From positions 186,001 to 250,000 of the forward strand of contig NZ_JWLK01000006.1 in assembly GCF_000814005.1 (NCBI RefSeq): a stretch of 64,000 nt of DNA. Direction: 5' to 3'. Positions 1-7,745 of this stretch are shown here, one piece after another; positions within the stretch are counted from its first letter, which is position 1; each line of letters starts with the position of its first letter. The notes under the pieces are model-generated. The model was not told the origin of the DNA. It was given only the letters and a program-made list of their open reading frames with translations, and did no database searches. Both the position numbers and the translations under genes were made by a program. Origin of the DNA: Ruegeria sp. ANG-S4 (GTDB taxonomy: Bacteria > Pseudomonadota > Alphaproteobacteria > Rhodobacterales > Rhodobacteraceae).

Positions 1-611
1 TCCCGGTCGAGCAGCATCGGCATGGCAACGACCGTGACCGAAAACAGGACAATCGACAGGAACGCACCCACACAGGTGCCAACAGCGAGGAATGTCCAGC
101 CTTGCGGCGTAAAGAATACCGTGTGCAAAAAACCGTCGAAGTCCGAAAACGAGGCGTTTTGCAAGATAATCGCCAGCCACAGACGTACCTGATAAATCCA
201 AACCCAGAAAATGAACAGGGTGACGAACGCCATCCAACCCATCTCGCGCTTACGTTGATTTGCCATCACGGTAAGGATCTCGGACCATCCGAACGGTTCA
301 CCGTTTTGCAATCGCCGGGACATTTCATAAAGCCCGGCAGCGGCAAACGGCGCAACCAGTGGAAAGCCGACAATTGCGGGAATGATCATCCAGATCTTGC
401 CCAGCCAGACCAGGACCCAGACCATAAGAATCCCAAAAAGCGCATAGAACAGGCCGAAGAAACCGCTCATGAAAGGGCGTGCCAAAAAATCGGAAAAGCC
501 GGCCTTTAGCGAGGCCGTGATATCATCGGCGGTCACCGTCCTGATCTCTGGCATCGGTTGTCGCGGCGTCAGGTTGTCCGGCGATTTGGAACCTGCGGTT
601 TTGGATGTCAT
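1..611 (-). CDS. DUF2189 family integral membrane protein (partial)
   Basis: Runs off the left edge, so the C-terminus is missing; about 203 residues are visible. I read it directly by reverse-complementing the edge. A hydrophilic N-terminus is followed by a conserved stretch around TADDITASLKAGFSDFLARP and then at least three long hydrophobic segments rich in Trp and Phe. This resembles the DUF2189 family of predicted integral membrane proteins, whose function is unknown. The ATG at 611 is preceded by a strong GAGGAGG-like ribosome site. It is transcribed away from the LysR gene, so 612-873 is a divergent promoter region. The family call rests on sequence character only. Confidence 0.75.
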   Translation of the reverse strand, partial: MTSKTAGSKSPDNLTPRQPMPEIRTVTADDITASLKAGFSDFLARPFMSGFFGLFYALFGILMVWVLVWLGKIWMIIPAIVGFPLVAPFAAAGLYEMSRRLQNGEPFGWSEILTVMANQRKREMGWMAFVTLFIFWVWIYQVRLWLAIILQNASFSDFDGFLHTVFFTPQGWTFLAVGTCVGAFLSIVLFSVTVVAMPMLLDR

Positions 612-873
612 GACAGCCTCCTCTCAGAACTCGGCGCATCCTTGGTTTGATTACCAACACACCCAGCAGTGAAACTGGTATCCCCCATCCTTGCACAAGA
701 GTGTATCAGATGAAGCCGCAGAGCAAGAAGGGGGGAGGACCTTGGGTCGTGCTTGCCCGTCGATATGTGTTAACTGGCCATAATGGGCTGAATCCATTCG
801 CCAGTGCCCACTTTCCCAAGACCCCTAAAAACCGCTAGTGTAGCGTTCGACCTGCCATCAGAGAAAACCTCGA
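612..873. promoter_or_regulatory. divergent intergenic region between the DUF2189 and LysR genes
   Basis: This 262-base non-coding gap lies between two outward-facing genes and must hold both promoters. I see no convincing hairpin, repeat or RNA gene in it. The only clear elements are the ribosome site of the minus-strand gene and a purine-rich GGGGGGAGGA tract near 731-742. Confidence 0.4.
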
Positions 874-1755
874 ATGATCGAAATCCGCGACCTGCAATTG
901 CTCAGCGCGTTGGCGCGGCATCGCCACTTCGCCAAGGCGGCGGAAGAGTGCGGGATATCTCAGCCCGCGTTTTCGATGCGCATCCGCAACCTTGAAGATC
1001 GGCTGGGCGTGTCCATCGTCCGCCGGGCCAACCGGTTTCAGGGTCTGACCGACGAAGGTGAGTTGATCGTCCAGCGGGCGCGGCGCATTCTTGATGAAAC
1101 CAAGGCGCTGGAACAACAGGTGCTTGCCTCAAAGGGTGAGATCACGGGCACGCTGATCCTCGGCGTGATCCCGACCGCGATTGCTTTCACCGGGCGTCTG
1201 ACCAAACGACTGCGCGCGGCGCATCCCCGGATCGTAACGCGCATCGAAACCATGTCCGCCACAGCGATTCAGCACCGTCTGGACGAAGGAAGCCTGGACG
1301 CGGGCATCACCTATGGTGACAGCATCGGCACCGATCTTCGACGGGTTCAGGCCCTGTACGAAGAAACCTATGTGCTTTTGGTGCCGTCTCACATGGTCGA
1401 CGAAACCGGCCCGATCCCTTGGGCGCGCGTGGCTGAATTCCCGTTGAGCCTGCTGGAGCCGCAGATGCAGAACCGGCGCATTCTGGATCGCATTTTCGCG
1501 GAACAGGGTCTGCACCCGGATATTGTCGCGGAAACCAGCGGTTTTACGGCCTCGATGGTCATGGCACGCGAAGGATTGGCGGCGACCGTCGTCCCCCGCG
1601 TTTTGGTTCGCGCCTTGGGAGATCTGAAGGGGACAAAGGTCCTGCCCTTGGTCGATCCGGTTGTCAGCAAACCGATTTGTCTGGCGACTTTGACACGGGA
1701 TCCCGAATTGCCAACCGTCGAGGCTTTGCGGGCTGTGGTGACGTCTTTGCGGTGA
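874..1755 (+). CDS. LysR-family transcriptional regulator, probably of the formate dehydrogenase operon
   Basis: This 293-residue protein has a typical LysR N-terminal winged helix-turn-helix (residues about 5-65, with FAKAAEECGISQPAFSMRI and LEDRLGV). The C-terminal effector-binding domain starts near residue 90. The ATG at 874 opens directly on the conserved IEIRDLQLLSALARHRHF start. It lies 85 bases upstream of the formate dehydrogenase genes on the same strand. Known fds operons often carry a LysR activator (FdsR) in this place, so regulation of formate oxidation is a reasonable inference. The effector cannot be told from sequence. Confidence 0.85.
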   Translation: MIEIRDLQLLSALARHRHFAKAAEECGISQPAFSMRIRNLEDRLGVSIVRRANRFQGLTDEGELIVQRARRILDETKALEQQVLASKGEITGTLILGVIPTAIAFTGRLTKRLRAAHPRIVTRIETMSATAIQHRLDEGSLDAGITYGDSIGTDLRRVQALYEETYVLLVPSHMVDETGPIPWARVAEFPLSLLEPQMQNRRILDRIFAEQGLHPDIVAETSGFTASMVMAREGLAATVVPRVLVRALGDLKGTKVLPLVDPVVSKPICLATLTRDPELPTVEALRAVVTSLR

Positions 1756-1766
1756 TAAGCTGTCGT

Positions 1767-1802
1767 TATCGTGCCATTTCGATATGCGATTTGACGATAT
1801 GC
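1767..1802 (+). promoter_or_regulatory. candidate LysR operator upstream of the formate dehydrogenase operon
   Basis: TATCG (1767-1771) and CGATA (1780-1784) form a perfect 5-base inverted repeat with an 8-base spacer. The octamer CGATATGC at 1780-1787 recurs exactly at 1795-1802, a 15-base direct repeat. LysR regulators typically bind interrupted dyads plus a half-site near the promoter. Position between the regulator gene and the fds start fits, but binding is inferred. Confidence 0.35.
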
Positions 1803-1840
1803 TAGTCTGATGAGACACGGGGCCTCAATCGGAGGGCATC

Positions 1841-3544
1841 ATGGCACCATTAGATACCAAGCCATCAGGCGCACCCAAGGGCGTCTGGAAGTCAGGTAAA
1901 GGCAAGGGGCGGCACACGCCCAAAGGCCGTCAATTCACGGATGAGGCGCAGGCCGAAATCGCACGCCTGCTGGGCGATCGCCCACGCCGCCGCGACCTGC
2001 TGATCGAATTTCTGCACCTGATTCAGGATGAACACGGCCATATCAGCGCCGACCATATCGCCGCCTTGGCGGTTGAGATGCGGGTTGGTCAGGCCGAGAT
2101 TTACGAGACCGCGACTTTCTATGCTCATTTCGACGTGGTGAAAGAGGACGAAACGCCCCCGCCCGCGCTGACCATCCGTGTCTGCGATTCCCTGTCCTGT
2201 GAGATGGCTGGTGCCCAGCTGCTGAAAAAGGCGTTGGAAGACGGTCTGGATGCATCCGAAGTTCGTGTTGTGCGAGCGCCTTGTATGGGCCGCTGTGACA
2301 CCGCCCCGGTGCTGGAGATCGGTCACAACCACATCGACCATGCGACACCAGAAAAGGTGCAGGCCGCAATCGAGGCGAATGACACCCACGCGCATCTGCC
2401 TGATTACGAGACCTTCGCCACATACGAAGCGAACGGCGGTTACGCCAAGCTGAAAGAGCTGCGTGAGGGCGGCGATTGGGAAAAGGTGCAGGAAGATGTC
2501 CTGTCCTCGGGCCTGCGCGGTCTGGGCGGCGCTGGCTTCCCGTCCGGCAAGAAATGGGGCTTTGTTCGCATGAACGAAGGCCCGCGCTATCTGGCCGTGA
2601 ACGGGGACGAAGGCGAGCCGGGGACGTTCAAGGATCGCTACTATCTGGAACGCACGCCGCATGTTTTCCTCGAAGGCATGTTGATCGCCGCATGGGCGGT
2701 CGAGGCAGAGACCTGCTTTATCTACATGCGTGACGAATATCCGGCGGTGCTGGAAATCCTGCGCCGCGAGATTGCCGCGCTGGAACAGGCCGGAATTGTC
2801 GAGAAGGGCTATATTGATCTGCGCCGGGGTGCTGGCGCTTACATTTGCGGTGAAGAATCCGCGATGATCGAGTCGATTGAGGGCAAAAAGGGCTTGCCGC
2901 GCCACCGTCCTCCGTTCGTGGCGCAGGTTGGGGTCTTTAACCGTCCGACCTTGGTGCACAATGTCGAAACCCTCTATTGGGTTGCGAAAGTCTGCCGCGA
3001 AGGGCCCGAGTGCCTCAACAGCACCGAAAAGAACGGTCGCAAGGGCCTGCGCAGCTATTCGGTCTCGGGTCGCGTAGCGAAGCCGGGTGTTTACCTGCTG
3101 CCTGCGGGTTCGACCATTCTGGACGTGATCGAAGCTGCCGGTGGTATGGTCGAAGGGCAGACCTTCAAGGCGTATCAGCCGGGTGGGCCGTCCTCGGGTC
3201 TGCTGCCTGCGTCGATGGACGATATCCCGCTGGATTTCGACACGCTGCAACCACATGGCACCTTTATCGGCTCTGCCGCCGTGGTGGTTCTGTCCGATCA
3301 GGACACCGCCCGCGACGCGGCGCTGAACATGCTGCGCTTCTTCGAAGACGAAAGCTGCGGCCAGTGTACGCCCTGCCGCGCAGGCTGCGAAAAGGCAGTG
3401 AAACTGATGCAAGCCGACAAGTGGGACACCGATCTACTGGAAGATCTGTGTCAGGTCATGGGCGACGCCTCGATCTGCGGTCTGGGGCAGGCGGCCCCGA
3501 ACCCGATCCGCCTGGTCATCAAACACTTCGCTGACGAAATCTGA
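1841..3544 (+). CDS. fdsB: NAD-dependent formate dehydrogenase, fused gamma-beta (FdsG-FdsB) subunit
   Basis: This 567-residue cytoplasmic diaphorase unit passes electrons from formate to NAD+. Residues about 30-175 are the NuoE/FdsG thioredoxin-like [2Fe-2S] domain, with ligands C115, C120, C148 and C152. Residues about 185-567 are the NuoF/FdsB domain. It has GLGGAGFPSGKKW and NGDEGEPGTFKDR (FMN/NADH site), GAGAYICGEESAMIESIEG, and [4Fe-4S] ligands C506, C509, C512 and C546. In most characterised fds operons FdsG and FdsB are separate; here they are one polypeptide. The ATG follows GGAGGG. The gene ends 13 bases before fdsA, so the two are co-transcribed. Confidence 0.93.
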   Translation: MAPLDTKPSGAPKGVWKSGKGKGRHTPKGRQFTDEAQAEIARLLGDRPRRRDLLIEFLHLIQDEHGHISADHIAALAVEMRVGQAEIYETATFYAHFDVVKEDETPPPALTIRVCDSLSCEMAGAQLLKKALEDGLDASEVRVVRAPCMGRCDTAPVLEIGHNHIDHATPEKVQAAIEANDTHAHLPDYETFATYEANGGYAKLKELREGGDWEKVQEDVLSSGLRGLGGAGFPSGKKWGFVRMNEGPRYLAVNGDEGEPGTFKDRYYLERTPHVFLEGMLIAAWAVEAETCFIYMRDEYPAVLEILRREIAALEQAGIVEKGYIDLRRGAGAYICGEESAMIESIEGKKGLPRHRPPFVAQVGVFNRPTLVHNVETLYWVAKVCREGPECLNSTEKNGRKGLRSYSVSGRVAKPGVYLLPAGSTILDVIEAAGGMVEGQTFKAYQPGGPSSGLLPASMDDIPLDFDTLQPHGTFIGSAAVVVLSDQDTARDAALNMLRFFEDESCGQCTPCRAGCEKAVKLMQADKWDTDLLEDLCQVMGDASICGLGQAAPNPIRLVIKHFADEI

Positions 3545-3557
3545 GGGAGACTGAGCC

Positions 3558-6341
3558 ATGCTTGACGCAAGCCCAACCAAGACCGTCACCTTCAACCTGA
3601 ACGGCGATGACGTCACCGTGCCCGAGGGCACCACGATCTGGGAAGCGGCCAATGGCCGTGGACTGGTGATCCCGCACCTGTGCCACAAACCGGCGCCCGG
3701 CTACAAACCCGACGGCAACTGCCGCGCCTGTATGGTCGAGGTGGAAGGCGAACGCACTCTGGTCGCCTCGTGCATCCGTCCAGCAGCCGAGGGGATGGTT
3801 GTCAAAACAGACACCGGCCGCGCCGAGAAATCGCGTGCGATGGTCATGGAACTGCTGGTGGCCGACCAGCCCGAGCAGCCGCATGATGCCTCGAGCCACT
3901 TTTGGGACATGGCCAAGCTGAACGAAGTCAGCGAAAGCCGCTTCCCGGCGAAAGAGCCCGAGAAAATTCCTCTGCTGGATGACAGCCACATCGCGATGCG
4001 GGTCAATCTGGATGCCTGCATCAACTGCAACCTCTGCGTTCGGGCCTGCCGAGACGTGCAGGTCAATGATGTGATCGGCATGGCGGGCCGTGGTAATACG
4101 GCTCAAGTGGTGTTCGACCAAAATGACCCGATGGGGGATTCGACCTGTGTGGCTTGTGGCGAATGCGTTCAGGCCTGCCCGACTGGCGCGCTGATGCCCG
4201 CCACCGTGCTGGATGATCAGCAGGTGGGTGACAGCAAGGACTACGATTCCGAGACCGAAAGCGTCTGCCCGTTCTGCGGCGTGGGCTGCAAGGTCTCGCT
4301 GAAGGTCAAGGACGGCAAGGTTAAGTATGTCGAAGGCATCAATGGCCCCGCCAATGAAGGCCGCCTGTGCGTCAAAGGCCGCTTTGGTTTCGACTACATC
4401 CACCACCCGCACCGCCTGACCAAGCCCCTCATCCGGCGCGAAGATGCGCCTGAGAAGGGCCTGAACGTCGATCCGGGCAACCTGTCGACCCATTTCCGCG
4501 AAGCGAGCTGGGACGAGGCGATGGATCTGGCCGCCACCAAGCTAATGGCCTTGCGCGACGAAGACCCGCGCAGCGTGGCGGGCTTTGGCTCGGCCAAGTG
4601 TACCAACGAAGAAGCCTACCTGTTCCAGAAGTTCATCCGTCAGGGCTTCCGCCACAACAACGTCGATCACTGCACCCGTCTGTGCCACGCGTCGTCGGTG
4701 GCCGCGTTGATCGAGAATGTCGGTTCGGGCGCTGTGACTGCGACCTTCAACGAGATCGAAAACGCGGATGTGGCGATCATCATCGGGGCGAACCCGATTG
4801 AAAACCATCCGGTCGCGGCGACCTATTTCAAGCAGTTTACCAAACGCGGCGGCAAGCTGATCGTCATGGACCCGCGCGGTGTCGGGATGCGCAAGTTCGC
4901 AACCGAGATGCTGCAATTCCGTCCGGGTGCCGATGTCTCGATGCTCAACGCGATCATGAACGTGATCGTCGAGGAAGAACTCTATGACAGCCAATACATC
5001 CACCGCTGGACCGAGAACTGGGAGGCCGAGAAAGAGCATTTGCGTCAGTTCACGCCCGAGGCGATGGCCCCGATCTGCGGCATCGAGCCAGATCAATTGC
5101 GTCGCGTGGCCCGCATCTTTGCGCGGGCCGAGGCCGGTCTGATTTTCTGGGGCATGGGTATCAGCCAGCACATCCACGGCACCGACAACTCACGCTGCCT
5201 GATCTCGCTGGCCCTGATGACTGGCAATGTCGGTAAACCGGGCGCAGGTCTGCACCCGCTGCGCGGCCAGAACAACGTTCAGGGTGCATCCGATGCGGGC
5301 CTGATCCCGATGTTCCTGCCGGACTACAAGACGGTTACGGATGACAATATCCGGGCGCAGTTCACCGAGGTTTGGGGGTCCGACGACTTCTCGAACGAGA
5401 AAGGCCTGACCGTTACCGAAATCATCGATCAGATTTATGCGCGTAATATCAAAGGGATGTATATTCTGGGTGAAAACCCGGCCATGTCGGACCCGGATGT
5501 GGGCCACGCGCGCGAGGCGCTGGCCAAGCTGGACCTGATGATCGTGCAGGACATTTTCCTGACCGAAACGGCGAACTATGCCGACATCATCCTGCCCGCC
5601 TCGGCGCTGTACGAAAAGAACGGCACGGTGTCGAACACCAACCGTCAGGTTCAGCGTGTGCGTCCTGCTGTGACCCCTCCGGGCGAGGCGCGTGAAGATT
5701 GGGCGATCACGGTCGATCTGGCGCAGCGCATCGGGCTGAACTGGGAATACACCGACGTGTCTCAGGTCTTTGCCGAGATGAAGTTGACCATGGAGTCGCT
5801 GGACAACATCACTTGGGATCGGCTTGAAACCGAGTCGATAACCTACCCATCGCTCAGTGAAACAGATCCCGGTCAATCCATCGTGTTCGGGGATGGCTTC
5901 CCGCGCACGGATGGTCGGGCGCGGTTCACGCCAGCCAGCATTATCCCGCCGGATGAAGCCCCGGATGAAGAATATCCGATGATTGCCACCACGGGCCGTC
6001 AGTTGGAGCACTGGCACACCGGATCAATGACCCGCCGCGCCAAGGTTCTGGACGCGGTAGAGCCAGAGGCGAACTGTTCCATGAACCCGCGTACGCTTAA
6101 ACTCATGGGAATTGAGCCGGGCGAGACGATCCGTCTGACCACCCGTCGCGGCTCGATCGACATCATGGTGCGCGCCGATCGGGCGATTGCCGAGGATATG
6201 GTCTTCATCCCGTTTGCCTACGTCGAGGCTGCGGCGAACATCCTGACCAATTCGGCCATCGACCCCTATGGCAAAATCCCCGAGTTCAAGTTCTCGGCCA
6301 TACGCGTCGAAAAGATCGAAGACGCTATCGCGGCGGAGTAA
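3558..6341 (+). CDS. fdsA: formate dehydrogenase alpha subunit, molybdopterin- and Fe-S-containing
   Basis: Catalytic subunit, 927 residues, oxidising formate to CO2 at a bis-MGD molybdenum (or tungsten) centre. An N-terminal [2Fe-2S] ferredoxin-like domain has C42, C55 and C58. Two [4Fe-4S] clusters follow (C154/157/160/164 and C197/200/203/207). The molybdopterin-domain cluster is C237, C240, C244 and C271. The metal-ligand Cys with adjacent His is C376-H377, so this is a Cys rather than selenocysteine enzyme. C-terminal cofactor-binding motifs are present (about 780-920). It is the last gene before a strong terminator. No fdsC (fdhD-like) or fdsD gene follows, unlike in the classical operon. 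Confidence 0.95.
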   Translation: MLDASPTKTVTFNLNGDDVTVPEGTTIWEAANGRGLVIPHLCHKPAPGYKPDGNCRACMVEVEGERTLVASCIRPAAEGMVVKTDTGRAEKSRAMVMELLVADQPEQPHDASSHFWDMAKLNEVSESRFPAKEPEKIPLLDDSHIAMRVNLDACINCNLCVRACRDVQVNDVIGMAGRGNTAQVVFDQNDPMGDSTCVACGECVQACPTGALMPATVLDDQQVGDSKDYDSETESVCPFCGVGCKVSLKVKDGKVKYVEGINGPANEGRLCVKGRFGFDYIHHPHRLTKPLIRREDAPEKGLNVDPGNLSTHFREASWDEAMDLAATKLMALRDEDPRSVAGFGSAKCTNEEAYLFQKFIRQGFRHNNVDHCTRLCHASSVAALIENVGSGAVTATFNEIENADVAIIIGANPIENHPVAATYFKQFTKRGGKLIVMDPRGVGMRKFATEMLQFRPGADVSMLNAIMNVIVEEELYDSQYIHRWTENWEAEKEHLRQFTPEAMAPICGIEPDQLRRVARIFARAEAGLIFWGMGISQHIHGTDNSRCLISLALMTGNVGKPGAGLHPLRGQNNVQGASDAGLIPMFLPDYKTVTDDNIRAQFTEVWGSDDFSNEKGLTVTEIIDQIYARNIKGMYILGENPAMSDPDVGHAREALAKLDLMIVQDIFLTETANYADIILPASALYEKNGTVSNTNRQVQRVRPAVTPPGEAREDWAITVDLAQRIGLNWEYTDVSQVFAEMKLTMESLDNITWDRLETESITYPSLSETDPGQSIVFGDGFPRTDGRARFTPASIIPPDEAPDEEYPMIATTGRQLEHWHTGSMTRRAKVLDAVEPEANCSMNPRTLKLMGIEPGETIRLTTRRGSIDIMVRADRAIAEDMVFIPFAYVEAAANILTNSAIDPYGKIPEFKFSAIRVEKIEDAIAAE

Positions 6342-6349
6342 ACCCACAA

Positions 6350-6376
6350 AGGCGGCCCCACTGGCCGCCTTTTTCA
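6350..6376 (+). terminator. intrinsic terminator of the fds operon
   Basis: A perfect 8-base GC-rich stem (AGGCGGCC at 6350-6357, GGCCGCCT at 6363-6370) with a 5-base loop is followed by a T run from 6370. It starts 9 bases after the fdsA stop. Confidence 0.9.
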
Positions 6377-6437
6377 TCTCTTGACAGTGGGTCGCCTGCG
6401 GCCAACCCTGACGCGGCAACCAATCCGGGAGAGGTTT

Positions 6438-7226
6438 ATGCCGCGCCGTTTTGTCGATCTGTCTGTTCCGCTCGAAGCCGGTATCGTATCGGACCCGCCG
6501 ATCATGTTGCCCGAGATCGAGTACATGACCCATGACCAGACGGCCGAACAGGTTATGGCCTTCTTTCCGGGGCTGAAGAAAGAAGACCTGCCCGGCGGTG
6601 AAGGCTGGGCCATCGAGCGATTGCAGATCGCGACCCATAACGGCACCCATCTCGACGCGCCGTATCACCACCATTCGACGATGAACAACGGCGAGCGCGC
6701 GATTACCATCGATGAAGTGCCGCTGGAATGGTGCATGAATCCCGGCGTAAAGCTGGATTTTCGGCATTTTGACGATGGATACGTCGCAACAGCCGCAGAT
6801 ATCGAGGCCGAGTTGGCCCGGATCGGTCATGACCTGCAACCGTTGGATATCGTGGTCGTGAATACCTCTGCCGGAACGCGTTACGGCCAGCCAGATTATC
6901 TGCTCAAGGGGTGCGGGGTCGGGCGCGAGGCGACCTTGTATCTGACCGAAAGGGGCGTGCGCGTGACCGGCACAGATGCCTGGAGTTGGGATGCGCCTTT
7001 CCCGCTGACGGCGCAGGAATACGCCCGCAAACAGGATCCGACGATCATCTGGGAAGGCCACCGTGCCTCGATGGAGGTTGGGTATTGCCATATCGAGAAG
7101 CTGACCAATCTCGAAGACCTGCCCCCGACAGGGTTCGAGATTTCGTGCTTCCCGTTCAAGATCAAAGGCGCATCCGCGGGGTTCGTCCGGGCTGTTGCGA
7201 TTTTCGATGATAGGGGCGCGGCATAA
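6438..7226 (+). CDS. cyclase / kynurenine-formamidase-like metal hydrolase
   Basis: This 262-residue cytoplasmic enzyme belongs to the cyclase superfamily that includes KynB and isatin hydrolase. The metal-binding signature HNGTHLD is at H67, H71 and D73, followed by the APYHH tail. Members hydrolyse cyclic amides or N-formyl compounds, so the substrate is open. I chose the ATG at 6438, behind GGGAGAGG, because an upstream start at 6381 would overlap the preceding terminator and add residues that do not look like this family. The stop overlaps the start of the next gene (TAATG), implying translational coupling with a thioesterase. Confidence 0.8.
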   Translation: MPRRFVDLSVPLEAGIVSDPPIMLPEIEYMTHDQTAEQVMAFFPGLKKEDLPGGEGWAIERLQIATHNGTHLDAPYHHHSTMNNGERAITIDEVPLEWCMNPGVKLDFRHFDDGYVATAADIEAELARIGHDLQPLDIVVVNTSAGTRYGQPDYLLKGCGVGREATLYLTERGVRVTGTDAWSWDAPFPLTAQEYARKQDPTIIWEGHRASMEVGYCHIEKLTNLEDLPPTGFEISCFPFKIKGASAGFVRAVAIFDDRGAA

Positions 7227-7741
7227 TGCAGTCTTCTCCTCTTGGCGGTCATGACGGACCTTATGCAGCCCCGATTGAAGTTGACGGAATCCGGGTTTTG
7301 CCAGAATGGATCGATTACAACGGCCATATGAACGTGGGCTATTATGGCGTCGCATTCGATCTCGCGTTCGAGCGCGTGCTGGTGGATCAACTGGGCCTGG
7401 GCGAGCTACAGGTTCAGGCACTGGGGCAGGGGCCTTACATCCTGCAATCACATCTGAATTTCCTGCGCGAGGTGAAGGCAGACGATACCTTCTGTTTCCA
7501 TTTTCGCATGTTGGATGCCGATCAGAAACGAGGCCACTATTTTGCGCAGATGAAATCAGCATCGGATCATCAACTCTGCGCCACGCAGGAAGCGCTGTTC
7601 ATGAATGTCAGCCATACGACGGGGCGGGCAGAACCCTATCCCGATTGGGCAACAGCGCGGCTGGCACAGATGGTTCGGGATCACGCCGTGCTGGAGCCTG
7701 CGCCTCAGGTGGGGCAGCAAATCGGTATTCGGCGGAAGTAA
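7226..7741 (+). CDS. hotdog-fold acyl-CoA thioesterase
   Basis: This 171-residue protein is of the 4-hydroxybenzoyl-CoA-thioesterase/FatA type. The diagnostic WIDYNGHMNVGYY stretch lies near residues 29-41, and a hotdog core extends to about residue 135. Some relatives act in carnitine or betaine breakdown (betainyl-CoA thioesterase), but the acyl group here is unknown. Its start overlaps the stop of the cyclase gene by one base, so the two form one transcription unit. It converges with tamB, leaving only 4 bases between the stops. Confidence 0.8.
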   Translation: MQSSPLGGHDGPYAAPIEVDGIRVLPEWIDYNGHMNVGYYGVAFDLAFERVLVDQLGLGELQVQALGQGPYILQSHLNFLREVKADDTFCFHFRMLDADQKRGHYFAQMKSASDHQLCATQEALFMNVSHTTGRAEPYPDWATARLAQMVRDHAVLEPAPQVGQQIGIRRK

Positions 7742-7745
7742 GGCG

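Noticed and set aside
1892..3412. 506-codon open frame opposite fdsB
   Set aside because: Antisense to a strongly conserved gene; composition is the mirror of that gene, with no domain or ribosome site.
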